A stretch of DNA of 33,826 nucleotides from Oscillospiraceae bacterium (lineage in GTDB: Bacteria; Bacillota; Clostridia; Oscillospirales; Oscillospiraceae), in NCBI GenBank assembly GCA_015067935.1, contig SVLL01000017.1:1-33826 (forward strand). The letters are read 5' to 3'. The position numbers and the translations under genes are program-made. Positions 1-6,436 of the stretch are shown here, piece by piece. How positions within the stretch are numbered: position 1 is the stretch's first letter; each line of letters opens with the position of its first letter. The notes below the pieces were generated by a model. That model was not told the origin of the DNA. It ran no database searches and saw only the letters and a program-made list of their open reading frames with translations.

Positions 1-1
1 G

Positions 2-598
2 TCCTACACTGCATCCGTCGAGTCTCTGGCTCTGTCCATGCTGCCCAAGAACGCAAGCAACGCAAAGGTTTGCCGTATTCTGGTTGATATGCTAAACTAC
101 GGTGCAGCTGTCCAGACTACCTTCGACCACAATGCTGACTACCTGCCCAACACCAATCTGGGCGAGTATGCCAATATGGGCACTGCTACCGATCCCGAGA
201 TGAGCGCAACCAACTCTTCCACCGGTACCGGTTCCGTTTCCATCCTGCAGACCTCCGTCAGTATGCAGTCCAAGGTTGAGATCCAGCTGGCCTTCACCGG
301 TGACATCTCCGCCTACACTCCCAAGGCTACCATCGGCAGCAAGGAGCTGACCTGCATCGTTGATGCTGACACCTATGCCGCCTACGGTATGACCGCGATC
401 CGTATCGCCATCGGTGCTGCCAATATGCGTGACACCGTCACCTTCGCTCTGTACGACACCAATGGCAACCCCGTGACCGCTGTCCAGTCCATCAGTGTTG
501 AGGCTCTGGTCAAGAACCTGACCACCTCCGCACAGGGCAATGTCATTCTGGCTATGATGCGTTACGGTGATGCAGTTGCTGCATTCGCTGCCGGCTAA
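2..598 (+). CDS. C-terminal end of a secreted/surface-type protein (partial)
   Basis: The reading frame is open from the left edge, so the start lies outside the window; 198 C-terminal residues are visible. I do not recognise a named family. The visible part begins with a helical stretch containing CRILVDMLNYGAA, followed by Ser/Thr/Gly-rich text and beta-rich segments (for example IGSKELTCIVDADTYAAYG and VTFALYDTNGNPVTAVQ), which look like an Ig-like or adhesin-type extracellular domain. There is no membrane anchor, LPXTG motif or S-layer homology repeat at this end. Codon choice is strongly biased to C-ending codons, like the ATP synthase genes here, suggesting high expression. A hairpin 30 nt after the stop ends the unit. 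Extracellular location is inferred from composition only. Confidence 0.6.
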   Translation, partial: SYTASVESLALSMLPKNASNAKVCRILVDMLNYGAAVQTTFDHNADYLPNTNLGEYANMGTATDPEMSATNSSTGTGSVSILQTSVSMQSKVEIQLAFTGDISAYTPKATIGSKELTCIVDADTYAAYGMTAIRIAIGAANMRDTVTFALYDTNGNPVTAVQSISVEALVKNLTTSAQGNVILAMMRYGDAVAAFAAG

Positions 599-629
599 TA
601 CCTGACAGTCAAGTAAATATCTGATACCC

Positions 630-655
630 GCGCCCGGCTCGCAAGAGTCGGGCGC
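630..655 (+). terminator. Hairpin after the surface-protein gene
   Basis: An 11-bp stem (GCGCCCGGCTC / GAGTCGGGCGC, one G-T pair) has a GCAA tetraloop and starts 32 nt after the stop codon. The following T-run is poor, so it may be a weak or Rho-assisted terminator. The rest of 656-833 holds no gene I can support. Confidence 0.6.
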
Positions 656-844
656 ATACTTATCCAAAATGATTTGCCAAACTGAGCACAGTATACTCAG
701 ACGCAAAGCATCCGGCGTGTTCAAAAAAACAAACCATTTCCAAAAACTGCGTGTCTTTCCTAAAAGAAACAATCATATTTCGCTTCTTTTCGGCAATGCT
801 ATGTTTGCGGAAGAAAACCGCAAGAGATGTAAAAAGGAGCGTAT

Positions 845-1045
845 ATGGATATGAAGAACAACAACCAGATCAATGTCCCTCAGGCCCGTGAGGCAATGGA
901 CAAGTTCAAGATGCAGGCAGCTCAGGAAGTGGGCGTTAACCTGACCAACGGTTACAACGGTCACCTGACCTCCCGCGAAGCCGGCAGCGTCGGCGGCCAG
1001 ATGGTCAAGAAGATGATCGAGGCTTACGAGCAGGGTCTGCAGTAA
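845..1045 (+). CDS. Small acid-soluble spore protein, alpha/beta type
   Basis: This 66-residue protein belongs to the DNA-coating proteins made in the forespore, which saturate spore DNA, protect it from UV and chemicals, and are degraded by the GPR protease at germination. The sequence shows the family layout: a polar N-terminus (NNNQINVPQAREAMDKFK), the first conserved block around residues 26-34 (AAQEVGVNL), a short loop, then the second block REAGSVGGQMVKKMIE near the C-terminus. Length fits the family (60-75 aa). The start is set by AAAAAGGAG 6-10 nt upstream. A small TTGCGG/CCGCAA hairpin (805-823) lies just before the ribosome site. I could not identify a convincing sigma-G promoter. 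It is a single-gene unit with its own terminator. It is direct evidence that the host lineage sporulates. Confidence 0.93.
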   Translation: MDMKNNNQINVPQAREAMDKFKMQAAQEVGVNLTNGYNGHLTSREAGSVGGQMVKKMIEAYEQGLQ

Positions 1046-1052
1046 CCAAGCA

Positions 1053-1088
1053 AAACAACCGGTCACAGTGTATTGTGACCGGTTGTTT
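1053..1088 (+). terminator. Terminator of the spore protein gene
   Basis: A perfect 14-bp stem (1053-1066 / 1075-1088) with an 8-nt loop begins 8 nt after the stop. The right arm is followed by GTTT. Both arms contain A/T-rich ends, so it can act on either strand. Confidence 0.85.
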
Positions 1089-1100
1089 GTTTAATGCGAT

Positions 1101-1225
1101 TGCATCCGCCACCGGCGGCGCAGGGCGGCTGGGCCGGACTCTCACCTCCGGCTCGAGTCCGTCATCCATCTGATAATATTAAATGGGCAATCCCAAGAGG
1201 GATTGCCCATTTAATGGTGCCGGTA
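1101..1225. repeat. Distal copy of a ~125-bp tandem repeat derived from the tRNA-Leu downstream region
   Basis: This copy matches 1307-1430 almost base for base; the obvious difference is one extra base near 1126. Read on the minus strand, it holds in order the last 11 nt of tRNA-Leu (ending CCA), a copy of the terminator hairpin (1178-1215), a CGGACTC/GAGTCCG stem, and a CCGCC-GGT-GGCGG hairpin (1106-1118). Beyond 1225 the tRNA similarity decays, so this is not a second functional tRNA. No gene is supported in 1089-1419; frames that open there are made of the repeat itself. Confidence 0.9.
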
Positions 1226-1306
1226 TCCGGTTTGCGGTGCCCGGCGAATGTCCTTGGCGCGAACGCCTGCGTCCCTCGCCGACCGCTGCACAACCAGCCA
1301 CCCTGC

Positions 1307-1430
1307 TGCATCCGCCACCGGCGGCGCAGGGGGCTGGGCCGGACTCTCACCTCCGGCTCGAGTCCGTCATCCATCTGATAATATTAAATGGGCAATCCCA
1401 AGAGGGATTGCCCATTTAATGGTGCCGGTA
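1307..1430. repeat. Proximal copy of the ~125-bp repeat, overlapping the tRNA-Leu 3' end
   Basis: This is the copy directly joined to the intact tRNA-Leu gene, sharing its last 11 nt (1420-1430). It carries the tRNA terminator hairpin (1383-1420), then on the minus strand a CGGACTC/GAGTCCG stem (1360-1366 / 1340-1346) and the CCGCC-GGT-GGCGG hairpin (1312-1324). The two copies are separated by an 81-nt unique spacer (1226-1306). Confidence 0.9.
1383..1420 (-). terminator. Terminator of tRNA-Leu
   Basis: A perfect 17-bp stem (1383-1399 / 1404-1420) with a 4-nt loop begins at the last base of the tRNA CCA end on the minus strand. The run after it is A/T-rich (ATTATC). An identical hairpin is duplicated at 1178-1215. 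Confidence 0.85.
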
Positions 1431-1506
1431 ACCGGACTCGAACCGGTACGATGTTGCCATCGAGGGATTTTAAGTCCCTTGTGTCTACCGATTTCACCAT
1501 ACCGGC
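1420..1506 (-). tRNA. tRNA-Leu (anticodon TAA)
   Basis: This 87-nt class II tRNA has an encoded CCA. The acceptor GCCGGTA pairs with TACCGGC, with discriminator A. The anticodon stem GGGA/TCCC encloses the loop CTTAAAA, so the anticodon is TAA (reads UUA/UUG). A long variable arm precedes the T-arm with GGTTCGAGTCC. It has its own promoter 12 nt upstream. Confidence 0.97.
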
Positions 1507-1517
1507 AAGCAATAGCT

Positions 1518-1546
1518 ATGGTATCACATTTTCTTCAAACCGTCAA
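1518..1546 (-). promoter_or_regulatory. Promoter of tRNA-Leu
   Basis: On the minus strand, TTGACG (1541-1546) and TACCAT (1518-1523) are separated by exactly 17 bp. The -10 ends 11 nt before the mature tRNA 5' end. It sits in the short gap after yfbR, so the tRNA need not depend on the upstream operon. Confidence 0.75.
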
Positions 1547-1549
1547 GCC

Positions 1550-2125
1550 TTACAACTGGTCGATATTCAGAGAAAATGCGGGCAGGCACTTTTCAATAAA
1601 CCAATCCAGCTCCGGTCTGCCCATATCCCGCATAGAGGTCATTGTCTGGACGGCAGCGGACTCAAATTCCGTATTGCCAGCCTTCTGTTCTTCTACACAC
1701 TTGATGTAGGCCGACAGCTTATCAGCTGCCTTGACGATGATGCCGATTTCCTCGTCGCTCTCCAAAAGGGCACTTTCGTAGAAAGGCTGCAATTCTTCCG
1801 GCAGCATTTGCAGCAGCCGTTCGCCTGCGATCCGCTCCACTTGCTTGTAGGCTGCCCGGATTTCCGGATTGTAGTATTTGATGGGAGTGGGCATATCTCC
1901 CGTGAGGGTTTCGGACGCGTCGTGATACAGTGCCGCCACCGCACATTTATCGGGATCGGGACTCTTTAGTTTCAGAATCTCCCGACGAATGAGTGCCAGC
2001 GCGTGGGCGAGAATCGCTACCTGATGGCTATGCTCCTGAATATTTTCGGAAAAAGTGTTGCGCATCAGGCTCCAGCGGGTGATATTGCGCATACGACCCA
2101 TCAGCGCGTAAAATTCATTTGCCAT
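1550..2125 (-). CDS. yfbR: 5'-deoxynucleotidase YfbR-like, HD domain
   Basis: The product is a 191-aa cytosolic metal-dependent phosphohydrolase that removes the 5' phosphate from deoxynucleoside monophosphates, a housekeeping step in dNTP pool control. It aligns from memory with E. coli YfbR (199 aa) along its length, sharing the substrate segment INRW/ITRWSLMRN at residues 15-23 and MPTPIKYY near 78-85. The HD metal ligands are visible: H32 (EHSHQVA), H68-D69 (YHDASE) with E72, and a later Asp in KAADKLSAY. The start is set by AGGAG 7 nt upstream. It is the last gene of a dnaD/loader/yfbR unit, 13 nt after the loader stop. Pairing a replication loader operon with a nucleotidase suggests growth-linked expression; that is inference. 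Confidence 0.92.
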   Translation of the reverse strand: MANEFYALMGRMRNITRWSLMRNTFSENIQEHSHQVAILAHALALIRREILKLKSPDPDKCAVAALYHDASETLTGDMPTPIKYYNPEIRAAYKQVERIAGERLLQMLPEELQPFYESALLESDEEIGIIVKAADKLSAYIKCVEEQKAGNTEFESAAVQTMTSMRDMGRPELDWFIEKCLPAFSLNIDQL

Positions 2126-2138
2126 ATTCTACTCCTGC

Positions 2139-3125
2139 TTACAGCTTTCCCTGACCCGTTTTCAGCCGAATGTCTTCGCCGATGAAAGCCAGCCGCTGGA
2201 AATTGCCCCTGAGGCGGGATGCGATTTGCGGATTGTATCGACGGGCGATGCCGTCGGTGGTCAGATTGGTGGAAATGATCGTCGCCTTTTTACTGAGGAT
2301 TCGATCGTTGATCAGCGTGTACAGGGCGGTCAGCGTGAATTGACCGACAATTTCTGTGCCCAGATCATCCAAAATCAACAGGTCACAATCGGTATACTTC
2401 TGAACCTTTTCCCGAGCTTCTGCGTCGTTTTCGAAGCGGGCACGCTCCATATTGGAGAACAGATGCACCGCACTCTCATAAGCCACGGAAAAACCCTTGG
2501 CAGCAACCTCCTTGGCAATGCAGGCGGACAAAAAGGTTTTTCCCAGACCGGTGTCACCGGAAAACAGCAGATTGCCGGAAAAATAGTTAAAGTTTTGGGC
2601 ATACTGCCGGCAGGTATCAAAGGTCTTTGCCATCACAGTGCGTGTGTTCACGCCCCAACGGGGATCGACGCTGTCAGCGTAGTATTCCAGACAGAACCGG
2701 TCAAAGGATGCGTCGCTGCCGGCAAGCAGAGTCAGTTCTTTTTCCTGCTCCTCAAGGCACAGTGCCTTCAAACAGTCGCACATAGTGCTGCCCATATAGC
2801 CCACGCCGCCGCAACGGCTGCAAATAGGGGTTTCATCCAGCCAACCCAGACGGAAATTGGCTTCCACCAGAGCTTTGCGCTCTTCCTGCAAACGCAGATT
2901 ATCCTGCTTGATATTCTCAATTGCGGCTTGCACATCCTGACCGCCGGAAAAAGCGGCCTGCACGGCAGAAGCCATACTCAGCCGCAGCTGACGGTCAATT
3001 TCCCGCAGACGGGGAACCTGACGGTAAGCCTCCGTCAGCCGCTGGGCAAGCTGAGATTCTCTCCGGGCTTTGCTGATGGCCAGTCGTTCCTGCGCCCGGG
3101 AAATAACATCTTTACTGTATGCCAC
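2139..3125 (-). CDS. DnaC/DnaI-like helicase loader ATPase
   Basis: This 328-aa AAA+ ATPase of the DnaC/IstB group probably loads the replicative helicase. Residues 1-95 are charged and helical. A zinc-binding module follows at C102, C105, C116 and C118 (CSRCGGVGYMGSTMCDC). The ATPase core has Walker A GDTGLGKT at 190-197, Walker B LLILDD at 249-254 followed by LGTE, a sensor-1-like STNLT, and an Arg-rich end (ASRLRGNFQRLAF). The N-terminal Zn module resembles Bacillus DnaI. Start is GTG, placed by GGAGGGGG inside the end of dnaD, 3 nt after the dnaD stop. The dnaD neighbour supports a replication role over an IS-linked IstB role; no transposase is nearby. Confidence 0.88.
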   Translation of the reverse strand: MAYSKDVISRAQERLAISKARRESQLAQRLTEAYRQVPRLREIDRQLRLSMASAVQAAFSGGQDVQAAIENIKQDNLRLQEERKALVEANFRLGWLDETPICSRCGGVGYMGSTMCDCLKALCLEEQEKELTLLAGSDASFDRFCLEYYADSVDPRWGVNTRTVMAKTFDTCRQYAQNFNYFSGNLLFSGDTGLGKTFLSACIAKEVAAKGFSVAYESAVHLFSNMERARFENDAEAREKVQKYTDCDLLILDDLGTEIVGQFTLTALYTLINDRILSKKATIISTNLTTDGIARRYNPQIASRLRGNFQRLAFIGEDIRLKTGQGKL

Positions 3126-3128
3126 GGC

Positions 3129-4007
3129 TTATACCCCCTCCAAAAGTTTTTTGATGGCCGCTCTCTCGTCCTCATCCAGCTGACGGGGTGCGGTTTTATC
3201 GGTTCCCTTACGGTCACCGGCGAGGATTTCATCCTTCGTATGCCATCCTGCTTCCTTCCAGCGGAGCAGGATTTTATTCATATAATTCCAGCTGAGTCCA
3301 CCGGTGTTCAGACAGGTGCGCTCATAGGCCATTGCCAGAACATCCCATTCAAAGCCCATCTCCAACCATGCGTTGGCAAGCCGTTCCTCTGCAGGTGTGA
3401 GATTCCGGCCGCGAACCTGCAGCAGCTCCAGCAGCTGATACAGCTGAGTCTGCCGGGTATTTTGGGTTTGAATATAGGCAGCAGCGGATTCCAGTGTATC
3501 AATACCGTTTTCCGCCCAATAGTAGGCCTCTTTTTCAATGTTGCGCAGGCTGGGGTTGCGGGGATTGCCCTTGCGGCGGGATCGGTCCTTGCAAAAGGAC
3601 ACCAATACGGAAACCACTTCCGCAGGAAGTCCCAGATAGTGGACAAAACCCAGAAGGATCTTCAAATCTTCCGTATTCAGATTCCGGCCCAGCAGACGCT
3701 GGACTTCGCCCCGGAGCAGGCGGAAGGAATCTTCCCCGTTCATTGCCTCCAAAACATCCTTTTCAGAATACTGAGGACGCTCACCGGGCACAAAGGCCGT
3801 GCGTTTCTCTTCCGGCCACAGACCCAGCTGCCGCAATGTGGATCCGGCACAGGAAAACCGGGTTGCCGTAAAGCCCAGCTGGTCGCATACCGTCTGGGGA
3901 TCGTTGCCGCTGCGAATGTACAAATACAGAAGTGCGGCATCACCGCTGCCGGTGCTGAGAATCTTGCGCAGGTCTACGGCATCTATTTGAAAAGCTTGTA
4001 TGTTCAT
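3129..4007 (-). CDS. dnaD: DnaD-domain replication initiation protein
   Basis: The product is 292 aa. Low-GC Gram-positives use DnaD/DnaB proteins to remodel origin DNA and recruit helicase together with the loader encoded next. The visible layout is an N-terminal region with a winged-helix feel (residues ~1-85), then two C-terminal DnaD-type repeats: one around residues 90-160, and one ending in GLSWNYMNKILLRW, whose W-x-Y-I/M-x-x-I-L-x-x-W pattern is the family signature. I chose the internal ATG at 4007 rather than the frame-opening codon at 4067. GAGGAA lies 7 nt before 4007, and a promoter occupies 4039-4067, so the longer form would begin inside the -35 box. It starts the dnaD-loader-yfbR unit. 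Confidence 0.87.
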   Translation of the reverse strand: MNIQAFQIDAVDLRKILSTGSGDAALLYLYIRSGNDPQTVCDQLGFTATRFSCAGSTLRQLGLWPEEKRTAFVPGERPQYSEKDVLEAMNGEDSFRLLRGEVQRLLGRNLNTEDLKILLGFVHYLGLPAEVVSVLVSFCKDRSRRKGNPRNPSLRNIEKEAYYWAENGIDTLESAAAYIQTQNTRQTQLYQLLELLQVRGRNLTPAEERLANAWLEMGFEWDVLAMAYERTCLNTGGLSWNYMNKILLRWKEAGWHTKDEILAGDRKGTDKTAPRQLDEDERAAIKKLLEGV

Positions 4008-4038
4008 AATCGTTCCTCGAAAAAAGTCGGTTACACTC

Positions 4039-4067
4039 ATTATAGCACAGACCGCGTTGGTATACAA
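4039..4067 (-). promoter_or_regulatory. Promoter of the dnaD operon
   Basis: TTGTAT (4062-4067) and a consensus TATAAT (4039-4044) lie 17 bp apart on the minus strand, 32 nt before the chosen dnaD start. It lies in the 68-nt gap after the PHP phosphatase gene; no terminator is visible there, so some read-through is likely. Confidence 0.82.
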
Positions 4068-4075
4068 TAAAGAAA

Positions 4076-4861
4076 TTATAATTTGTGGAAAACCGGCTGC
4101 CGATTTTTAAATGTGCAAACATACCCAAAGACCTCTTTGGCAAGGGCGATGGCATCGCTGCAATGCTGACCCACCCGGTCAGAGTTATGTGCATCGGAGC
4201 CGACGGTGACGATCTGACCGCCCAGCTGCTTAAACAGCTTCAGATAGGCAAGCCCCGGCAGAAAATCTCCGCAGCGATCCACACCGCTGGTGTTGATTTC
4301 CAAGCCTTTTCCCTTGGAAATCAGGTTCTCCATAATGGCCACCACCAGTTCCATATGGTCCTCGGGAGGAATTACCCGCAGGCTGGGGCGGGCACGCAGC
4401 TTGCTGATATAGGTCAGGTGACCTAAAACATCAAAATCGCTGTGCATCTGCACATTTTGGAGCATTTCCTCAAAATACAGCCGTTCGCCCTCAAAGGCAC
4501 CGTGCTTGGTCCAAAACTCCGGGTAGTAAATGTCCTCGTCCTCGATAAAGTGGATCGAACCGATAACAAAATCATAGGGATATTTTCGCAGATCGTCCTC
4601 CATTTCCTCTTTGTTCCATGGCATCAAGGCCACTTCCACGCCGTGGCGGATGGTCAGACCCGGCACTTCCAGATTATCGTAGGCAGCGCGGTAGTTTTCC
4701 GGGGTAAAGGTAGTCTGCTCCCGAGGGATGAAACGCTGGTAATCCAAATGGTCGGTGAAACAGATTTCCTGCATACCGGCCTTCACAGCTGCCTTGGCCA
4801 TTTTCAGGGGCTGACTATGACCGTCATAAGAAATGGTGGAGTGCATATGAAAATCAAACAT
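4076..4861 (-). CDS. PHP-domain phosphatase, histidinol-phosphatase (HisJ/HisK) family
   Basis: The 261-aa protein is of the PHP metal-dependent phosphoesterase fold. The metal-binding motifs run in order: HMHS at residues 5-8 (FDFHMHSTISYDGH), TDHLDY, a central GVEVAL Glu, GSIHFIED, DVLGHLTY, EINTSG, and the terminal GSDAH. This set and length match the clostridial/Bacillus histidinol-phosphatase family (L-histidinol phosphate to L-histidinol). No other his gene is present here, so the exact substrate is uncertain. The start is taken at 4861 because GGGAGG is 8 nt upstream and the ATG overlaps the mutY stop region by 8 nt, which points to translational coupling with mutY. An upstream in-frame ATG would lie inside mutY without a ribosome site. 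Confidence 0.85.
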   Translation of the reverse strand: MFDFHMHSTISYDGHSQPLKMAKAAVKAGMQEICFTDHLDYQRFIPREQTTFTPENYRAAYDNLEVPGLTIRHGVEVALMPWNKEEMEDDLRKYPYDFVIGSIHFIEDEDIYYPEFWTKHGAFEGERLYFEEMLQNVQMHSDFDVLGHLTYISKLRARPSLRVIPPEDHMELVVAIMENLISKGKGLEINTSGVDRCGDFLPGLAYLKLFKQLGGQIVTVGSDAHNSDRVGQHCSDAIALAKEVFGYVCTFKNRQPVFHKL

Positions 4862-5900
4862 CTTGAATTTCCTCCCAAAATTGTCGGAATGCAGTGGGCA
4901 ATGCCGCATCTTGACGGATCTGATTCGGAGTCAGCCAATGAAAACCTCCGCCTTTTTCCGTTACTTCCAGATAAAGTCCCTGCATTTGCCACTGAATGTG
5001 AGTGAATATATGCTGCCGCTGCACCTGGCGCAGTGGCTGACGGGGGGTAAGACCCCACCCCTTTACAATTTCCAAGCCTTTTGCCATATCCAGCTGCCCC
5101 GGGATGTTGGGGAATTCCCAAAGACCGGCCAGCAAGCCCTTGTGGGGTCTTTTCCGCAAGGCATAAAAGCCGTTGCAGGAGAGAATAAAAACTGTTTTAT
5201 CTTCCTGTTTCTTTGCCTTTTTTGGAGAACGGACAGGCAGCTTTTCTGCCGTTCCTGCACTATGGGCTTTGCAGAAGGTCCTACAGGGACATTCTGCGCA
5301 GCGTGGTGCCCGGTTTGGACCGCAGAGCGTTGCCCCCAGCTCCATCAGGGCTTGGGTAAAATCACCGGCAGAGGCCGGATAGATTGCTGCCAGACGCTGT
5401 TCCACGCTTTTTCGGTAGGCAGGGCTGTCGATAGGGGTGTCCTCATTGCAGAGCCGGGAAATGACCCGCAGCACATTGCCGTCCACAGCTGGGGTGGGCA
5501 GATCGTAACAAATCGATGCGATCGCACCGGCGGTGTACGGACCGATGCCCGGGAGTGCGAGAATCTCAGGGTGGGAGGTAGGAAATTGCCCGTTGTGGCG
5601 GGTCATAATCACCTGTGCCGCCTTTTTTAGGTTGCGCACGCGGCTGTAATAGCCAAGACCCTCCCAGAGCTTGTGGAGCAGCTCGTCGTGGGCTGTTGCC
5701 AGTTGGGGGAGAGTGGGAATCTCTGCCAAAAAACGGGCGTAATAGCCCTTTACAGCCTCCACACGGGTCTGCTGAAGCATAATTTCCGAGAGCCAGATAT
5801 GATAGGGATCTTTGTCCTGCCGCCATGGCAGATCCCGTTTTTCCTTTTCAAACCAGGGGAGTATTGCCCCGGGCAGCTGGGTCAAAATATCGCCGTTCAT
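4854..5900 (-). CDS. mutY: A/G-specific adenine glycosylase MutY
   Basis: This 348-aa base-excision repair enzyme removes adenine mispaired with 8-oxoguanine. The HhH-GPD domain contains catalytic E39 (SEIMLQQTRV), hairpin-helix-hairpin LPGIGPYTAGA (116-126) and catalytic D140 (VDGNVLRV). The iron-sulfur loop has C193, C201, C204 and C210, spaced Cx7Cx2Cx5C, one residue longer in the first gap than E. coli; I believe this is common in clostridial relatives. Residues ~225-345 form the Nudix-like domain that recognises 8-oxoG (GLLAGLWEFPNIPG). The start is set by AAAGGATGA upstream and a TTGACA/TAGAAT promoter. It heads a two-gene unit with the PHP phosphatase. Confidence 0.96.
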   Translation of the reverse strand: MNGDILTQLPGAILPWFEKEKRDLPWRQDKDPYHIWLSEIMLQQTRVEAVKGYYARFLAEIPTLPQLATAHDELLHKLWEGLGYYSRVRNLKKAAQVIMTRHNGQFPTSHPEILALPGIGPYTAGAIASICYDLPTPAVDGNVLRVISRLCNEDTPIDSPAYRKSVEQRLAAIYPASAGDFTQALMELGATLCGPNRAPRCAECPCRTFCKAHSAGTAEKLPVRSPKKAKKQEDKTVFILSCNGFYALRKRPHKGLLAGLWEFPNIPGQLDMAKGLEIVKGWGLTPRQPLRQVQRQHIFTHIQWQMQGLYLEVTEKGGGFHWLTPNQIRQDAALPTAFRQFWEEIQDV

Positions 5901-5920
5901 ACGCTCATCCTTTCGCCTTT

Positions 5921-5950
5921 ATTCTACATCAAAGGCGGCAATTCTGTCAA
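5921..5950 (-). promoter_or_regulatory. Promoter of mutY
   Basis: A consensus TTGACA (5945-5950) and TAGAAT (5921-5926) are spaced 18 bp on the minus strand, 20 nt before the mutY ATG. It is back-to-back with the tRNA-Arg promoter. Confidence 0.82.
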
Positions 5951-5996
5951 CCAATCCGCCCCTTGGAAAAAAATTATTCTTTTTTTAAAAAAAGGC

Positions 5997-6025
5997 TTGC
6001 ATTTTCTCTTTTCTTGTGCTAATAT
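5997..6025 (+). promoter_or_regulatory. Promoter of tRNA-Arg
   Basis: TTGCAT (5997-6002), 17-bp spacer, TAATAT (6020-6025). The mature tRNA begins 21 nt later. An A/T tract (5968-5993) upstream could act as an UP element. Confidence 0.8.
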
Positions 6026-6046
6026 ACTTAGGCGCTTGAGCGCTAT

Positions 6047-6123
6047 GCGCCGGTAGCTCAGTTGGATAGAGTGACTGGCTACGAACCAGTAGGTCAGGGG
6101 TTCGAGTCCCTTCCGGCGTACCA
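6047..6123 (+). tRNA. tRNA-Arg (anticodon ACG)
   Basis: This 77-nt tRNA has an encoded CCA. The acceptor GCGCCGG pairs with CCGGCGT (G-U at the first pair), with discriminator A. The anticodon stem ACTGG/CCAGT encloses CTACGAA, giving ACG, which reads CGN codons after A34-to-inosine editing. The T-arm is GGGGTTCGAGTCCCT. Its 3' side is repeated in inverted form 49 nt downstream (6164-6178). Confidence 0.97.
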
Positions 6124-6160
6124 AAAATAAAAGGCACCCTTTTGGGTGCCTTTTATTTTT
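6123..6160 (+). terminator. Terminator of tRNA-Arg
   Basis: A perfect 17-bp stem (6123-6139 / 6144-6160) with a TTTT loop starts at the last base of CCA. The right arm ends in a T-run. Confidence 0.92.
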
Positions 6161-6293
6161 AGTCGGAAGGGACTCGAAAGGGCGTTAAGAAAACTGTCCG
6201 GTGGACAGTTTTTAGCCCGTGGGAGAGTCCATGGGAAAAAACAAATTGTTCAATATAAAGTAAATCGCACCCAACAGGGTGCCTTTTATTTTT
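6161..6293 (+). repeat. Post-tRNA element: inverted tRNA-Arg T-arm copy plus nested hairpin
   Basis: Positions 6164-6178 are the exact reverse complement of tRNA-Arg 6101-6115. A nested fold follows: outer stem GGACTC/GAGTCC (6170-6175 / 6225-6230), then GGGC/GCCC (6180-6183 / 6215-6218), then a 10-bp stem AAAACTGTCC with triloop GGT (6190-6212). The block ends in a second weak terminator (6267-6289), whose right arm plus T-run (6277-6293) repeats 6144-6160 exactly over 17 nt. Together with the operator and promoter at 6365-6413 this accounts for most of the gene-free 6124-6436; no complete gene is supported there. Confidence 0.7.
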
Positions 6294-6297
6294 CACG

Positions 6298-6384
6298 AAA
6301 GAGTATGCAGAGCAGGTGATGGCAGTTGATATTTACCGCGTTCTGCAACTAGTGGTTGAACGGTGTCAATCAACGAAAGGTTGA
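6298..6384 (+). pseudogene. Possible C-terminal remnant of an upstream regulator gene
   Basis: One frame is open for about 28 codons and reads KEYAEQVMAVDIYRVLQLVV, then ERCQSTKG and a TGA at 6382-6384. It looks like an amphipathic helix and ends inside the operator palindrome. It has no plausible start or ribosome site of its own. It could be the tail of a degraded regulator gene of the exporter, or chance. Confidence 0.2.
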
Positions 6385-6389
6385 TTGAC
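6365..6389 (+). promoter_or_regulatory. Operator-like palindrome over the exporter promoter
   Basis: A perfect 10-bp inverted repeat, GTCAATCAAC / GTTGATTGAC, is separated by 5 nt (GAAAG). The right arm supplies TTGAC of the -35 box, so a dimeric repressor bound here would block RNA polymerase. The size and position are typical of TetR or MarR-type operators. No regulator gene lies in the adjacent region. Confidence 0.65.
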
Positions 6390-6413
6390 GCATGTGACAT
6401 CCTGTGCTAGAAT
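6385..6413 (+). promoter_or_regulatory. Promoter of the MFS exporter
   Basis: TTGACG (6385-6390), 17-bp spacer, TAGAAT (6408-6413). It rules out the GTG at 6404 as a start codon and fits the TTG at 6437, giving a leader of about 17 nt. Confidence 0.82.
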
Positions 6414-6436
6414 CCTCGGCAAGGGGGTGGTCTGCT

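Noticed and set aside
661..833. A sigma-G promoter for the spore protein gene
   Set aside because: Candidate boxes did not reach convincing spacing or match, so none is annotated.
1213..1250. A second, damaged tRNA-Leu at the distal repeat
   Set aside because: Only the last 11 nt of the tRNA are retained; no anticodon arm or D-arm is present.
1101..1430. A CRISPR or IS end as explanation of the two repeats
   Set aside because: Only two units of ~125 bp, no spacers of uniform size, no transposase and no cas genes nearby.
1094..1709. Several plus- and minus-strand frames over the repeats and tRNA-Leu
   Set aside because: They are built from the duplicated repeat and the tRNA, and lack starts with ribosome sites.
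2226..4070. 614-codon plus-strand frame opposite the loader and dnaD genes
   Set aside because: It spans two clear minus-strand genes and their junction; the protein is composition noise.
5270..5330. MutY iron-sulfur loop with one extra residue as a defect
   Set aside because: All four cysteines are present and the longer first gap appears normal for clostridial MutY.
6404..6436. GTG at 6404 as the exporter start
   Set aside because: It lies between the promoter's -35 and -10 boxes, upstream of any transcript start; TTG at 6437 has a strong ribosome site.
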